Assembly (NCBI GenBank): GCA_018261755.1
Contig: JAGTRJ010000022.1
Location: forward strand, 1 to 64,000
Origin: Burkholderiaceae bacterium
Lineage (GTDB): Bacteria; Pseudomonadota; Gammaproteobacteria; Burkholderiales; Burkholderiaceae_D
Reading direction: 5' to 3'
Length of the DNA: 64,000 nucleotides
The notes beneath the pieces are model-generated. The model was not told where the DNA came from and made no database searches. It saw nothing but the letters and a program-made list of their open reading frames with translations. The position numbers and the translations under genes were made by a program. Below are positions 45,861 to 54,946 of this stretch, piece after piece; positions within the stretch are counted from its first letter, which is position 1, and every line of letters starts with the position of its first letter.

Positions 45861-46796
45861 ATGAACCAGCTTGAACAGCTTCGCCAGTACACCACCGTCG
45901 TTGCCGATACCGGCGATTTCCAGTCGATGAAGGCGTTCGCGCCGCGCGATGCGACCACGAATCCGTCGTTGATCCTGAAAGCAGTGCAGAAGGTCGATTA
46001 CCAATCACTGCTGGAACAGGCGGTGCGCGATCACAAGGGCAAATCGACCCAGGCAATTATTGATAATCTGCTGGTGTCGTTCGGGCAGGAAATCCTGAAG
46101 ATTGTACCGGGACGAGTTTCGACTGAAACCGACGCGCGCCTGTCGTTCGATACCGCCGGCACGATTGCAAAAAGCCGCGAACTGATCCGGCTGTACGAAG
46201 CAGCAGGCACGCCACGCGAACGCGTGCTGATCAAGATTGCTTCCACCTGGGAAGGCATCAAGGCGGCCGAAGTGCTGGAAAAGGAAGGCATCCGCTGCAA
46301 TCTGACCTTGCTGTTTTCGCTGCCGCAGGCAATCGCCTGCGCCGAAGCCGGCGTGCAGCTGATTTCGCCGTTCGTCGGCCGGATTTACGACTGGTACAAG
46401 AAATCGACCGGGCAGGAATATGTCGGCGCGGACGACCCGGGCGTGCAGTCGGTCAGGCGCATCTACACCTACTTCCGCAAGTTCGATTACAACACCGAAG
46501 TGATGGGCGCGAGCTTCCGCAACACGTCGCAAATCGTTGAGCTGGCTGGCTGTGACCTGCTGACCATCAGCCCTGAACTGTTGCAAAAGCTGTCCGAATC
46601 CGAGGCGCCGGTGGCGCGCAAGTTGAGTGTCGACGCGGCAAAGGCCGATCCAGCCGAGAAAATTTCACTGGACGAAAAAACGTTCCGCTTGATGGTCAAC
46701 GACGATGCGATGGCGACCGAAAAGCTGGCCGAAGGCATCCGCCTGTTCTGCGCCGATATTGTGCGGCTGGAGCAGATGATCGAAAAATTGAAGTGA
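45861..46796 (+). CDS. tal: Transaldolase
   Basis: A 311-residue class I transaldolase of the non-oxidative pentose phosphate pathway, transferring a dihydroxyacetone unit from sedoheptulose-7-P to glyceraldehyde-3-P. Visible: [10 protein letters not shown] (about 34-43), [12 protein letters not shown] (about 90-101), the Schiff-base lysine in [22 protein letters not shown] (about 125-148) and [14 protein letters not shown] (about 173-186). Full length. Preceded by pgi. Confidence 0.98.
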   Translation: MNQLEQLRQYTTVVADTGDFQSMKAFAPRDATTNPSLILKAVQKVDYQSLLEQAVRDHKGKSTQAIIDNLLVSFGQEILKIVPGRVSTETDARLSFDTAGTIAKSRELIRLYEAAGTPRERVLIKIASTWEGIKAAEVLEKEGIRCNLTLLFSLPQAIACAEAGVQLISPFVGRIYDWYKKSTGQEYVGADDPGVQSVRRIYTYFRKFDYNTEVMGASFRNTSQIVELAGCDLLTISPELLQKLSESEAPVARKLSVDAAKADPAEKISLDEKTFRLMVNDDAMATEKLAEGIRLFCADIVRLEQMIEKLK

Positions 46797-46822
46797 CGGA
46801 GTAACCAGAAACGGGTGGCGAG

Positions 46823-49384
46823 CTAGCGTGGCGCTGGAGTGGCGTTGTATCGGAACAGCCGCATTCCACCGAGCAGCGCCAGCGCGGCACTGGTCAGCGC
46901 CACCGTCAGCGCGACCTGCTGCCATGCGGTTTCGCCGAAATGGAACAGCTGGCTGACTGGTGGCGCGAACAGCGCCAGCAGCAGCATGCCGGTGGCCGCG
47001 GCCAGTACGCCCCACAAGGCGCGATTCGGGCGGACGATGGCTTGCCATGCGGGCTGCGTCCACGAACGGTTCATGAAAATCAGCCAGACATCGCCGACGA
47101 TCATTGCGGTGAACGCCAGTGCGCGGGCCTGATCCGGATCGAGGCCGGCGGTGCGCGCAATGCTGTAAATGCCCAGCAGCAGCAGCAGCAGCGTCAGGCC
47201 CTGACGCACCCCCAGCAGCAGAATCTCGCAGCCGAAGATTTTTTCGTCCGGTTTGCGCGGCGGCCGCGCCATCACGTCCTCCTCCTCGGCTTCCGCTTCG
47301 AACACGATGGAGCAGGTCGGGTCCATCATCAACTCGAAAAACACGATATGCACCGGCAGCAATACCAGCGGCCAGCCGAGCATGACCGGAATCAGCGACA
47401 GGCCGATGATCGGAATATGCGCGCCGATGATGAATGCCACCGCCTTGCGGATGTTGTCGAAGATTCTCCGTCCGAGTCGCACCGCTTTCACAATCGAGGC
47501 GAATTCGTCGTCCAGCAGCACCAGTGCCGCCGATTCGCGCGCGACATCGGTGCCGCGCCTGCCCATCGCGATGCCGATGTGCGCCGCCTTCAGTGCTGGC
47601 GCGTCGTTCACACCATCGCCGGTCATCGCAACGATTTCGCCCGCCGCTTTCAGCGCATTCACCAGCCGCAACTTTTGCTGCGGCGTCACGCGGCAGAAAA
47701 TGTTGACTGTGCCGATGCGGGTTTGCAGCGCCGCATCATCCAGCTTGTCGAGCTCGGTCCCGGTCAGGATGCCGTGGTCGAAGCTGATGCCGGCCTGCCG
47801 CGCGATGTTTTGCGCCGTGGCCGGATAGTCGCCTGTGATCATCACCACGCGGATGCCGGCGGCGCGGCATTCATCGACGGCAGCGCGCACGTTCGCGCGC
47901 AACGGATCGGCCAGTCCGATCAGGCCCAGGAATTCGAATTCGAAATCGTGCTGGATCTGCGGTAGGTCGGCATGGCGGAAAGATGCCTTCGCCACAGCCA
48001 GCACGCGCAGGCCTTGCGCAGCCATCGCATCGACCTGCGCGGTGATGCTGGCGATGGCGGCATCGTCCAGATGGCACAGGTCGAGCACCGCCTCTGGCGC
48101 GCCCTTGGCGGCGATGACGTAATTTTCACGATCGGGCGATTGCCACACGCGCGACATCGCCAGCAACTCGCGTGACAGCGGATATTCCTCCACCAGCGTC
48201 CAGCCATCGTGAATATGTTCGGTGCCATCGAGCACCGCACGGCCGGTCTGCTGGATCGCGCTCTCCATTGGATCGAACGGATCGCGCTGGCTGGAAAGCA
48301 TCGCAAATTCCAGCGTTTCGTGGAAAGTTTCGGCGAAATTCTCCGGTTTTGCTGCGTCGCTGCGGTCGAATGCATGGGTTTGTCCATCGGCCACGATTTG
48401 CGCTAGCGTCATCCGGTTTTCGGTCAGCGTGCCGGTCTTGTCCACGCATAGCACGGTGGCCGAACCGAGCATCTCGATGGCCGGGATGCGCCGCGTCAGC
48501 ACCTGGCTTTGCGCAATGCGCCACGCACCTAGGCCGAGGAAGATCAATAGCACCAGCGGGAATTCGGCCGGCATGATGCCCATCGCCAATGTCAGTCCGG
48601 CCAGGATGCCATTCAGCCAGTCGCCGTGGGTCGCGCCATACCAGAGCGCCAGCACAATCACCAGCGAAATGCTCACCAGCGCGACGCGGCGCACCGCGCG
48701 CGCCGTTTCCGCCTGCACGTTGCTCGGTTCTTCATGTTGCGTTGCCAGCGCCTGGCCGATGCTGCCGAGCGCGGTGTTTTCCGCCGTTGCCAGCACTCGC
48801 GCCACGCCCTTGCCTTGCACCACCATCGTGCCTGAAAAGAGGACCGGCTGGCCGTCGCCGCCAGGCTTGGCCGCATCCGTCAGCATCGGGCAATCAGACG
48901 CCAGTTTTTGCACCGGCACCGATTCGCCGGTCAAGAGCGATTCATCCACATAGAGGTTCAAGCCGTCGAGCAGCAGCGCATCGGCCGGCACGCGGTCGCC
49001 CTCGGACAGCAGGATCAGATCGCCCGTCACCACTTCGCGCCCGGCGATGCGGCGCTCGTTGCCATCGCGGATCACCAGCGCGCGCGGGCTGGACAGGTCG
49101 CGCAGTGCTTCAAGCGTGCGCTCGCATTTGCGCTCCTGGAAAAAGCTCAAGCCCATCACCACCACCACTGAGCCGAGCAGGATGATGGCGTCTTGCAGGT
49201 TGCCGAGGAACAGGTAAATCCCGCCGCAGGTGGAGAGCAGCAGGAACATCGGTTCGCTCACTACGCTCCAGGCAATCGCCAGCAGCGAGCGCGGTTTGGC
49301 CGACGGCAGTTCGTTCGCGCCGTTGGCGTCGAAGCGGCGGCGCGCTTCGGCTTCGCTCAGGCCCTGCTCGATGAATTTGCGCAT
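46823..49384 (-). CDS. P2-type cation-transporting ATPase (second copy)
   Basis: An 853-residue membrane pump of the HAD-superfamily P-type ATPases. Visible: N-terminal cation-ATPase segment (QGLSEAEARRRFDANGANELP), [13 protein letters not shown] in the actuator domain, MGIMPAEFPLVL in TM4, phosphorylation motif CVDKTGTLTENRM (about 310), KGAPEAVLDLC, hinge [21 protein letters not shown] and TM6 FFELMMDPTCSIVFE. The TM4 sequence PAEFP and TM6 MMDPTC differ from the pump at 24.5 kb (PEALP, TDGLP), so the two probably carry different ions; this one is closer to uncharacterised P-type pumps of soil bacteria. Confidence 0.88.
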   Translation of the reverse strand: MRKFIEQGLSEAEARRRFDANGANELPSAKPRSLLAIAWSVVSEPMFLLLSTCGGIYLFLGNLQDAIILLGSVVVVMGLSFFQERKCERTLEALRDLSSPRALVIRDGNERRIAGREVVTGDLILLSEGDRVPADALLLDGLNLYVDESLLTGESVPVQKLASDCPMLTDAAKPGGDGQPVLFSGTMVVQGKGVARVLATAENTALGSIGQALATQHEEPSNVQAETARAVRRVALVSISLVIVLALWYGATHGDWLNGILAGLTLAMGIMPAEFPLVLLIFLGLGAWRIAQSQVLTRRIPAIEMLGSATVLCVDKTGTLTENRMTLAQIVADGQTHAFDRSDAAKPENFAETFHETLEFAMLSSQRDPFDPMESAIQQTGRAVLDGTEHIHDGWTLVEEYPLSRELLAMSRVWQSPDRENYVIAAKGAPEAVLDLCHLDDAAIASITAQVDAMAAQGLRVLAVAKASFRHADLPQIQHDFEFEFLGLIGLADPLRANVRAAVDECRAAGIRVVMITGDYPATAQNIARQAGISFDHGILTGTELDKLDDAALQTRIGTVNIFCRVTPQQKLRLVNALKAAGEIVAMTGDGVNDAPALKAAHIGIAMGRRGTDVARESAALVLLDDEFASIVKAVRLGRRIFDNIRKAVAFIIGAHIPIIGLSLIPVMLGWPLVLLPVHIVFFELMMDPTCSIVFEAEAEEEDVMARPPRKPDEKIFGCEILLLGVRQGLTLLLLLLGIYSIARTAGLDPDQARALAFTAMIVGDVWLIFMNRSWTQPAWQAIVRPNRALWGVLAAATGMLLLALFAPPVSQLFHFGETAWQQVALTVALTSAALALLGGMRLFRYNATPAPR

Positions 49385-49524
49385 GGCAACAGAAGGAGGA
49401 AGGATGGGTTTGCATCAGGCTACCGTTTTCATCATACGCCGCGTTGCGCGAGGTCAAAAGGGGGCTGGATGGCGGTTATTCGGCCCCAAGTGCGTTCATG
49501 TCGCCGAATTTTGAACGTGTGGCG

Positions 49525-49646
49525 GGGGGTATATGGTCAAAACATGTTGCTTGGCCACGATTTTTCTGGGGGTTTAAAAATACAGGAGGGAGTATATTTT
49601 TTGACCTTAATGACCAAAATGGCGGTTTGGGTCAGTTGTTTTTGGT
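49525..49646 (+). repeat. Dispersed intergenic repeat, copy G (long form)
   Basis: GGGGGTATATGGTCAAAAC, TTGGCCACG, TTTAAAAATAC...GAGTATATTTTTTGACC, and a tail with TTTGGGTCAGTTGTTTTTGGTC. Lies between the ATPase start and the tetR stop, upstream of one minus-strand gene and downstream of the other. Confidence 0.75.
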
Positions 49647-49678
49647 CGCTCGCGGGCTTGCCGTGGTGCCGGCGAATG

Positions 49679-50320
49679 TCAGCCGACGGTCTGGCGCAGA
49701 GCTGGGCTGGTGCGCATGCTGTCGAGCTGCGCATCCAGCAGCCGGGTGCCATCTTTGATCAGGTCGAAGTGATCCGGCGTGAGCAGCCAGGTGTTGATCA
49801 TGCCGTCGTAGGCGACATGCATCACGATGCTGGCCATGCGGATGTCGAGTTCAGCTGGCAGCTGTCCTTTTACCTGCGCGTGCGCCAGCGCGCGCTGGGT
49901 CGCTTCGCGGCCATGCAGCAGCCAGTCGCGCTGATATTGCAGGATGGGGTCGTTCGCGTCGAGATATTCGCAGCGGTGGAACAGGATGGTCAGCACCTTG
50001 CGGTAATGCGGATTGTCGATGATTTGCTGGCGGATGCCTAGGCTGCTGGTGCGCATCTGGCCGAGCGGATCAGTCGTTTTTTCGTCGGCAATGGCTTCTA
50101 TTTTTTCCCGGATCGGCGTGCGCACGCGTTCGCACATCGCGTTGAACAGGTCGGCCTTGTTCTTGAAGTGCCAGTAGATTGCGCCGCGGGTGACGCCGGC
50201 TGCCTGAGCGACATCGTTCAACGACGTGTTGGAAACACCCTTGTCGAAAAATACATCTTCCGCCGCATCGAGTATGCGTTCACGGGTTTCCTGCGCCTTT
50301 TCCTTCGTATTGCGAGCCAT
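49679..50320 (-). CDS. TetR/AcrR-family repressor of the RND pump
   Basis: A 213-residue repressor of the AcrR/TtgR type. N-terminal HTH TSLNDVAQAAGVTRGAIYWHFKNKADLF (about 30-57) is very close to the AcrR consensus; the rest is a helical ligand-binding domain (REKIEAIADEKTTDPLGQMRTSSLGI...ILFHRCEY). Start at 50320 (MARNTKEKAQETRERIL) matches AcrR; the frame extends eight codons more upstream. Divergent from the RND operon, with an AcrR-box-like operator between them, so it most likely represses both units and responds to drugs. Confidence 0.92.
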   Translation of the reverse strand: MARNTKEKAQETRERILDAAEDVFFDKGVSNTSLNDVAQAAGVTRGAIYWHFKNKADLFNAMCERVRTPIREKIEAIADEKTTDPLGQMRTSSLGIRQQIIDNPHYRKVLTILFHRCEYLDANDPILQYQRDWLLHGREATQRALAHAQVKGQLPAELDIRMASIVMHVAYDGMINTWLLTPDHFDLIKDGTRLLDAQLDSMRTSPALRQTVG

Positions 50321-50335
50321 GACTTCCTGAAAAAT

Positions 50336-50363
50336 TACATACATTCATGATTGTATGTATAAT
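50336..50363 (+). promoter_or_regulatory. AcrR-box-like operator overlapping the RND promoter
   Basis: A 24-bp palindrome (50336-50359) with perfect TACATACA / TGTATGTA arms, nearly identical to the E. coli AcrR operator. It overlaps a promoter with -35 TTACAT (50335-50340), a 17-base spacer and -10 TATAAT (50358-50363) directed at the pump operon, the classic arrangement for repression. Confidence 0.85.
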
Positions 50364-50482
50364 AGCACCAGTTGCTTCACTAGCGTTAATAAATATCAAA
50401 GCATGCCAATTACGCGTCCGTAAATTGGTCTGACTTTTTAGCCAGCCAATCAGTTTACAACGCCTTCTCTGCCAGAGTCCTC

Positions 50483-51775
50483 ATGAAATCACGTTACCGT
50501 TTAGCTTTGCTTGGCGCAGCCGTCGCCTTCACTTCCCTTCTTGCAGGTTGTGGTGACAAATCCCAGGGCGGACAGCGTCCGCGGACCGAGGTTGCCATCG
50601 TCACGATCGCGCCCGAGCGCATGGGCATCACCAACGAATTGCCAGGCCGGCTGGAGGCGAACCGCGTGGCGCAGGTGCGCGCGCGGGTGGCTGGCATCGT
50701 GCTCAAGCGCATGTTCAAGGAAGGCAGCGAGGTCAAGGAAGGCCAAGTGCTGTTCCAGATCGACCCGGCGCCGTACCAGGCGGCATTGAACAGCGCGAAG
50801 GCGACGCTGGCGAAGGCCGAGGCGAACCTGACGCAAGCCAGCCTGAAGCTGGAGCGTTATGAACCGCTGGTGAAGATCAATGCCATCAGCAAGCAGGAAT
50901 ACGATGAAGTGGTGGCGGCGCACAAGCAAGCCAAGGCGGACGTCGTGGCTGGCAAGGCAGCGGTGACCACGGCCAGCCTGAACCTTGGTTATGCACGCGT
51001 GACCGCGCCGATTTCAGGCCGCATCGGCCGCGCGCTGGTGACCGAGGGCGCGCTGGTCGGGCAGGGTGACGCAACCCCGCTGGCGCTGATCCAGCAGGAC
51101 GACAGGATGTACGTGAACCTGACGCAGACCGGAGCCGAAGTGGCCAAGCTGCGGCAAGCATTGAAGGATGGCAAGCTGAAGGCGGCGTCGAAGAACGAGG
51201 CGCAGGTGAGCCTGGTGCTGGACGATGGCAGCATTTACCAGAAGACCGGCACGCTGCTGTTTTCCGATATCACGGTGGATGAATCGACCGGCACGGTAAC
51301 TTTGCGCGCGATCTTCCCGAATCCGGATCGGGCGCTGATGCCGGGCACGTTCGTTCGCGCGCGCTTGCAGCAGGGGGTAGATGAGCAGGCGCTGGCGGTG
51401 CCGCAGCAGGCGGTGTTGCGCACCAACGAAGGTTCGAGCGTGATGGTGGTGGGCGCGGAAGACAAGGTCGAGTCGCGCACGGTGACAACCGCATCGGCCA
51501 TTGGCGACAAGTGGGTGATCGCGTCCGGCCTGAAGGCGGGCGATCGAGTGATTGTCGAAGGCTTGCAGAAGGTTCGCGTTGGCATGCCGGTCAAGCCGGT
51601 CGAATGGAAACCGGGCGCGAAGGCGGAAGAAAAGCCGGCTGATGCTCCGGCGGACAAGCCAGCCGACAACAAGCCGGCCGGGAAAGCCGCAGAAAAACCG
51701 GCAGAAGCCGCTGCCAGCGCGCCAGCCAAGGCAGCCGGTTCCGCCAGCGCTGCCTCGCAGCCAGCCAAACAGTAA
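50483..51775 (+). CDS. RND efflux periplasmic adaptor (AcrA/MexA type)
   Basis: A 430-residue membrane-fusion lipoprotein linking the inner-membrane pump to the outer-membrane channel. Signal peptide with lipobox LLAGC (C23). Then the biotinyl-lipoyl half-motif RVAGIVLKRMFKEGSEVKEGQVLFQIDPAPYQAAL, an alpha-hairpin (about 110-160), the second lipoyl half APISGRIGRALVTEGALVG and a beta-barrel. The last 60 or so residues are a low-complexity Ala/Pro/Lys tail rarely seen in this family. First gene of a three-gene operon, 15 bases before the pump gene. Confidence 0.95.
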   Translation: MKSRYRLALLGAAVAFTSLLAGCGDKSQGGQRPRTEVAIVTIAPERMGITNELPGRLEANRVAQVRARVAGIVLKRMFKEGSEVKEGQVLFQIDPAPYQAALNSAKATLAKAEANLTQASLKLERYEPLVKINAISKQEYDEVVAAHKQAKADVVAGKAAVTTASLNLGYARVTAPISGRIGRALVTEGALVGQGDATPLALIQQDDRMYVNLTQTGAEVAKLRQALKDGKLKAASKNEAQVSLVLDDGSIYQKTGTLLFSDITVDESTGTVTLRAIFPNPDRALMPGTFVRARLQQGVDEQALAVPQQAVLRTNEGSSVMVVGAEDKVESRTVTTASAIGDKWVIASGLKAGDRVIVEGLQKVRVGMPVKPVEWKPGAKAEEKPADAPADKPADNKPAGKAAEKPAEAAASAPAKAAGSASAASQPAKQ

Positions 51776-51790
51776 GGGAGCCGCAGCATC

Positions 51791-54700
51791 ATGGCAAAAT
51801 TCTTTATCGATCGCCCGGTATTTGCCTGGGTGATCGCGATCTTCATCATGCTCGGCGGCATCCTGTCGATCACGGTGCTGCCGATATCACAGTATCCGCA
51901 GATCGCGCCGCCGCAGGTGACGGTTACCGCTACCTATCCGGGCGCGTCGGCCAAAACGCTGGAAGACAGCGTGACCTCGATCATCGAGCAGGAAATGAAC
52001 GGCGCCGAAGGCTTGCAGTACATGGAGTCGCTCAGCCAGAGCAATGGCCAGGCGCAAATCACCGTCACCTTCAAGGCGGGCGTGAACGTCGAACTGGCGG
52101 CGGTGGACGTACAGAACCGCATCAAGCGGGTCGAGGCGCGTCTGCCGGATTCGGTCCGGCAGCAGGGCGTGCTGGTCAACAAGGCGAATAACAATACGCT
52201 GATGTTCGTAAACATGTATTCGGAGGATGGTGCGCTCGATCCGATTGCACTGGGCGATTACCTGTCGCGCAACGTGATCAACGAGATCAAGCGCGTGCCG
52301 GGCGTGGGCGATATCAACCTGTTCGGCAGCGAAAAGGCGATGCGCATCTGGATCGATCCGGTGAAACTGTCCGGGCTGAAACTGTCGCCGTCGGACGTAA
52401 CTGCCGCGATCAAAGGGCAGAACGCGCAGGTGTCGTCCGGTTCGCTGGCGGCGCTGCCGAATACCGGCAAGGAACCGATCACCGCGACGGTGGTGGTGTC
52501 CGGTCAATTGCAGACGGCGGAACAGTTTGGCAATGTGGTGCTGCGGGCGAACACGGACGGTTCGGTGGTGCGGATGCGTGATGTCGCACGGATTGAACTG
52601 GGCGGGCAGTCGTATGACACGACCGCGCGCTTAAACGGCAAGACGGTTTCCGGTTTTGGCGTGATGCCGACCGCGACCGCCAATGCGCTCGAAACGGCGA
52701 CCGCGGTCAAGGCGAAGATGGATGAACTGTCGAAGTACTTCCCGCCTGGCGTCAAGCATGTGGTGCCGTATGACACCACCAAATTCGTCAATGTGTCGAT
52801 CCATGAAGTGGTGAAGACGCTGCTGGAAGCGGTGGTGCTGGTGTTCATCGTGATGTATCTGTTCCTGCAGAACATTCGCTATACCATCATCCCCACGATT
52901 GCGGTGCCGGTGGCCCTGCTCGGCACGTTCGCGGTGCTGAACGCGCTCGGGTATTCGATCAACGTGCTGACGATGTTCGGCATGGTGTTGGCGATCGGCA
53001 TTCTGGTGGACGATGCGATCGTGGTGGTTGAAAACGTAGAGCGGATCATGGCGACCGAAGGGCTGGGGCCGCGCGAGGCAACGGCAAAGGCGATGGGGCA
53101 GATCACCGGCGCAATTGTCGGCATCACCGTGGTGCTGATCGCGGTGTTCATTCCGATGGCATTCTTCGGTGGCGCGGTCGGTGCGATTTACCGCCAGTTC
53201 TCAGTCTCGATGGTGGCGTCGATGGTATTTTCGGCCATCATCGCGCTGTCGCTGACGCCGGCGCTGTGCGCGACCATCCTGAAGCCGATTCCGCAAGGCG
53301 CGCATCACGAAGCGAAAGGCGTTTTCGGCTGGTTCAACCGCAAATTCAATGCGACCACCGTCGGCTATGAGCGCCTTGTCACCGGCATGCTGGGCAAGCT
53401 GCTGCGCTGGATGCTGGTGTATGGCGCGATTGCGGTCGTGATGGCGCTGCTGTACTGGCGGCTGCCGACCTCGTTCCTGCCGAACGAAGATCAGGGCTAT
53501 ATCCTGACCAACATCCAGTTGCCGCCGGGCGCGTCGGCCAGCCGGACATCCGAAGTGCTAAAGGAAGTCGAGGCGCATTTCGCCAAGGAACCGGGCGTGG
53601 CGGACGTGGTGGCTGTTACCGGCTTCAGCTTCTCCGGCCGAGGGCAGAATGCCGGTCTGGCATTCGTGCCGCTGAAGGACTGGAGCGAACGCGGTTCGAA
53701 CGATTCCGCGCAGGCGATCGTCGGTCGCGCGTTTGGCAAGTTCATGCAGATCCGCGATGCGATGGTATTCCCGGTGAATCCGCCGCCGATCCGCGAACTG
53801 GGCAACGCCACCGGCTTCGTGTTCCGCCTGCAGGATCGCGGCGGCATGGGGAACGATGCGCTGGTGGCGGCGCGCAACCAGCTGCTCGGCATGGCGGCGC
53901 AAAGCAAGGTATTGAAGGGGGTGCGACCAGAAGGGCTGGACGATACGCCGCAGCTTGAAGTGGTGATCGATCGCGACAAGGCGAACGCGCTCGGCGTGAC
54001 CTTTGCCGACATCAACTCGGCGCTGTCGATCGCGCTTGGCTCGTCATATGTGAACGACTTCGACAGCAACGGTCGTCAGCAGCGCGTCATCGTCCAGATT
54101 GATGCGCCGCAGCGGATGCGACCGGAAGACATCAGCAATATTTACGTGCGCAATGCGAAGGGCACGATGGTGCCGTTCTCGGCTTTCTCGAACAGCAAAT
54201 GGAGCACCGGCCCGGTGCAACTGGTGCGCTACAACGGCTATCCGGCGATGCGCATTTCCGGCGAGCCGGCCGCTGGCCAGAGTACCGGCGCGGCGATGGA
54301 AGAGATGGTGGCGCTGATGGCGAAATTGCCGCCGGGCTTCGGCTACGAATGGACCGGCCAGTCGCTGGAGGAAAAAGTCTCCGGCGGACAGGCGCCGATG
54401 CTGTATGCGCTGTCGATGCTGGCGGTGTTCCTGTGCCTGGCGGCGTTGTATGAAAGCACGTCGATTCCGGTAGCGGTGATGCTGGTCGTGCCGCTGGGCG
54501 TGTTCGGTGCGTTGCTGGGGATGACGGTGCGCGGCTTGCCGAACGACGTTTATTTCAAGGTTGGCCTGATTGCGACCATCGGTCTGTCGGCCAAGAACGC
54601 GATCCTGATCATCGAATTCGCGAAGGATCTGGAGGCGCAGGGCAAGGGCTTGATCCGTTCGACGCTGGAAGCGGTGCGATTGCGTTTCCGGCCGATCATC

Positions 54701-54946
54701 ATGACTTCGCTCGCCTTCATTCTCGGTGTGGTGCCGCTGGTGATTTCCACGGGCGCCGGCTCGGCCGCGCAGCACGCGATTGGCACCGGCGTGATGAGCG
54801 GCATGATTGCCGCGACCGTGCTGGCCGTGTTTCTGGTGCCGGTGTTCTTTGTCGTCATTCGTACGGCGTTCAAGGGCAGCGAACGCCAGCGGCGGATGTA
54901 TGCCAAAAATCAGACTCAACAAGAGGAGCCGCAGCGTGAACAGTAA
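51791..54946 (+). CDS. RND multidrug efflux transporter (AcrB/MexB type, HAE1)
   Basis: A 1051-residue inner-membrane proton-drug antiporter. Visible: N-terminal MAKFFIDRPVFAWVIAIFIMLGGI, proton-relay aspartates in GILVDDAIVVVENVERIM (about 402-420), two large periplasmic loops, NVIHVV-type porter segments such as PPPIRELGNATGFVF, and the C-terminal TM bundle with VGLIATIGLSAKNAILIIEFAKDL (about 920-943). Normal length for HAE1 pumps. Preceded by GGGAG; its 3' end overlaps the outer-membrane channel gene by 11 bases. Confidence 0.98.
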   Translation: MAKFFIDRPVFAWVIAIFIMLGGILSITVLPISQYPQIAPPQVTVTATYPGASAKTLEDSVTSIIEQEMNGAEGLQYMESLSQSNGQAQITVTFKAGVNVELAAVDVQNRIKRVEARLPDSVRQQGVLVNKANNNTLMFVNMYSEDGALDPIALGDYLSRNVINEIKRVPGVGDINLFGSEKAMRIWIDPVKLSGLKLSPSDVTAAIKGQNAQVSSGSLAALPNTGKEPITATVVVSGQLQTAEQFGNVVLRANTDGSVVRMRDVARIELGGQSYDTTARLNGKTVSGFGVMPTATANALETATAVKAKMDELSKYFPPGVKHVVPYDTTKFVNVSIHEVVKTLLEAVVLVFIVMYLFLQNIRYTIIPTIAVPVALLGTFAVLNALGYSINVLTMFGMVLAIGILVDDAIVVVENVERIMATEGLGPREATAKAMGQITGAIVGITVVLIAVFIPMAFFGGAVGAIYRQFSVSMVASMVFSAIIALSLTPALCATILKPIPQGAHHEAKGVFGWFNRKFNATTVGYERLVTGMLGKLLRWMLVYGAIAVVMALLYWRLPTSFLPNEDQGYILTNIQLPPGASASRTSEVLKEVEAHFAKEPGVADVVAVTGFSFSGRGQNAGLAFVPLKDWSERGSNDSAQAIVGRAFGKFMQIRDAMVFPVNPPPIRELGNATGFVFRLQDRGGMGNDALVAARNQLLGMAAQSKVLKGVRPEGLDDTPQLEVVIDRDKANALGVTFADINSALSIALGSSYVNDFDSNGRQQRVIVQIDAPQRMRPEDISNIYVRNAKGTMVPFSAFSNSKWSTGPVQLVRYNGYPAMRISGEPAAGQSTGAAMEEMVALMAKLPPGFGYEWTGQSLEEKVSGGQAPMLYALSMLAVFLCLAALYESTSIPVAVMLVVPLGVFGALLGMTVRGLPNDVYFKVGLIATIGLSAKNAILIIEFAKDLEAQGKGLIRSTLEAVRLRFRPIIMTSLAFILGVVPLVISTGAGSAAQHAIGTGVMSGMIAATVLAVFLVPVFFVVIRTAFKGSERQRRMYAKNQTQQEEPQREQ

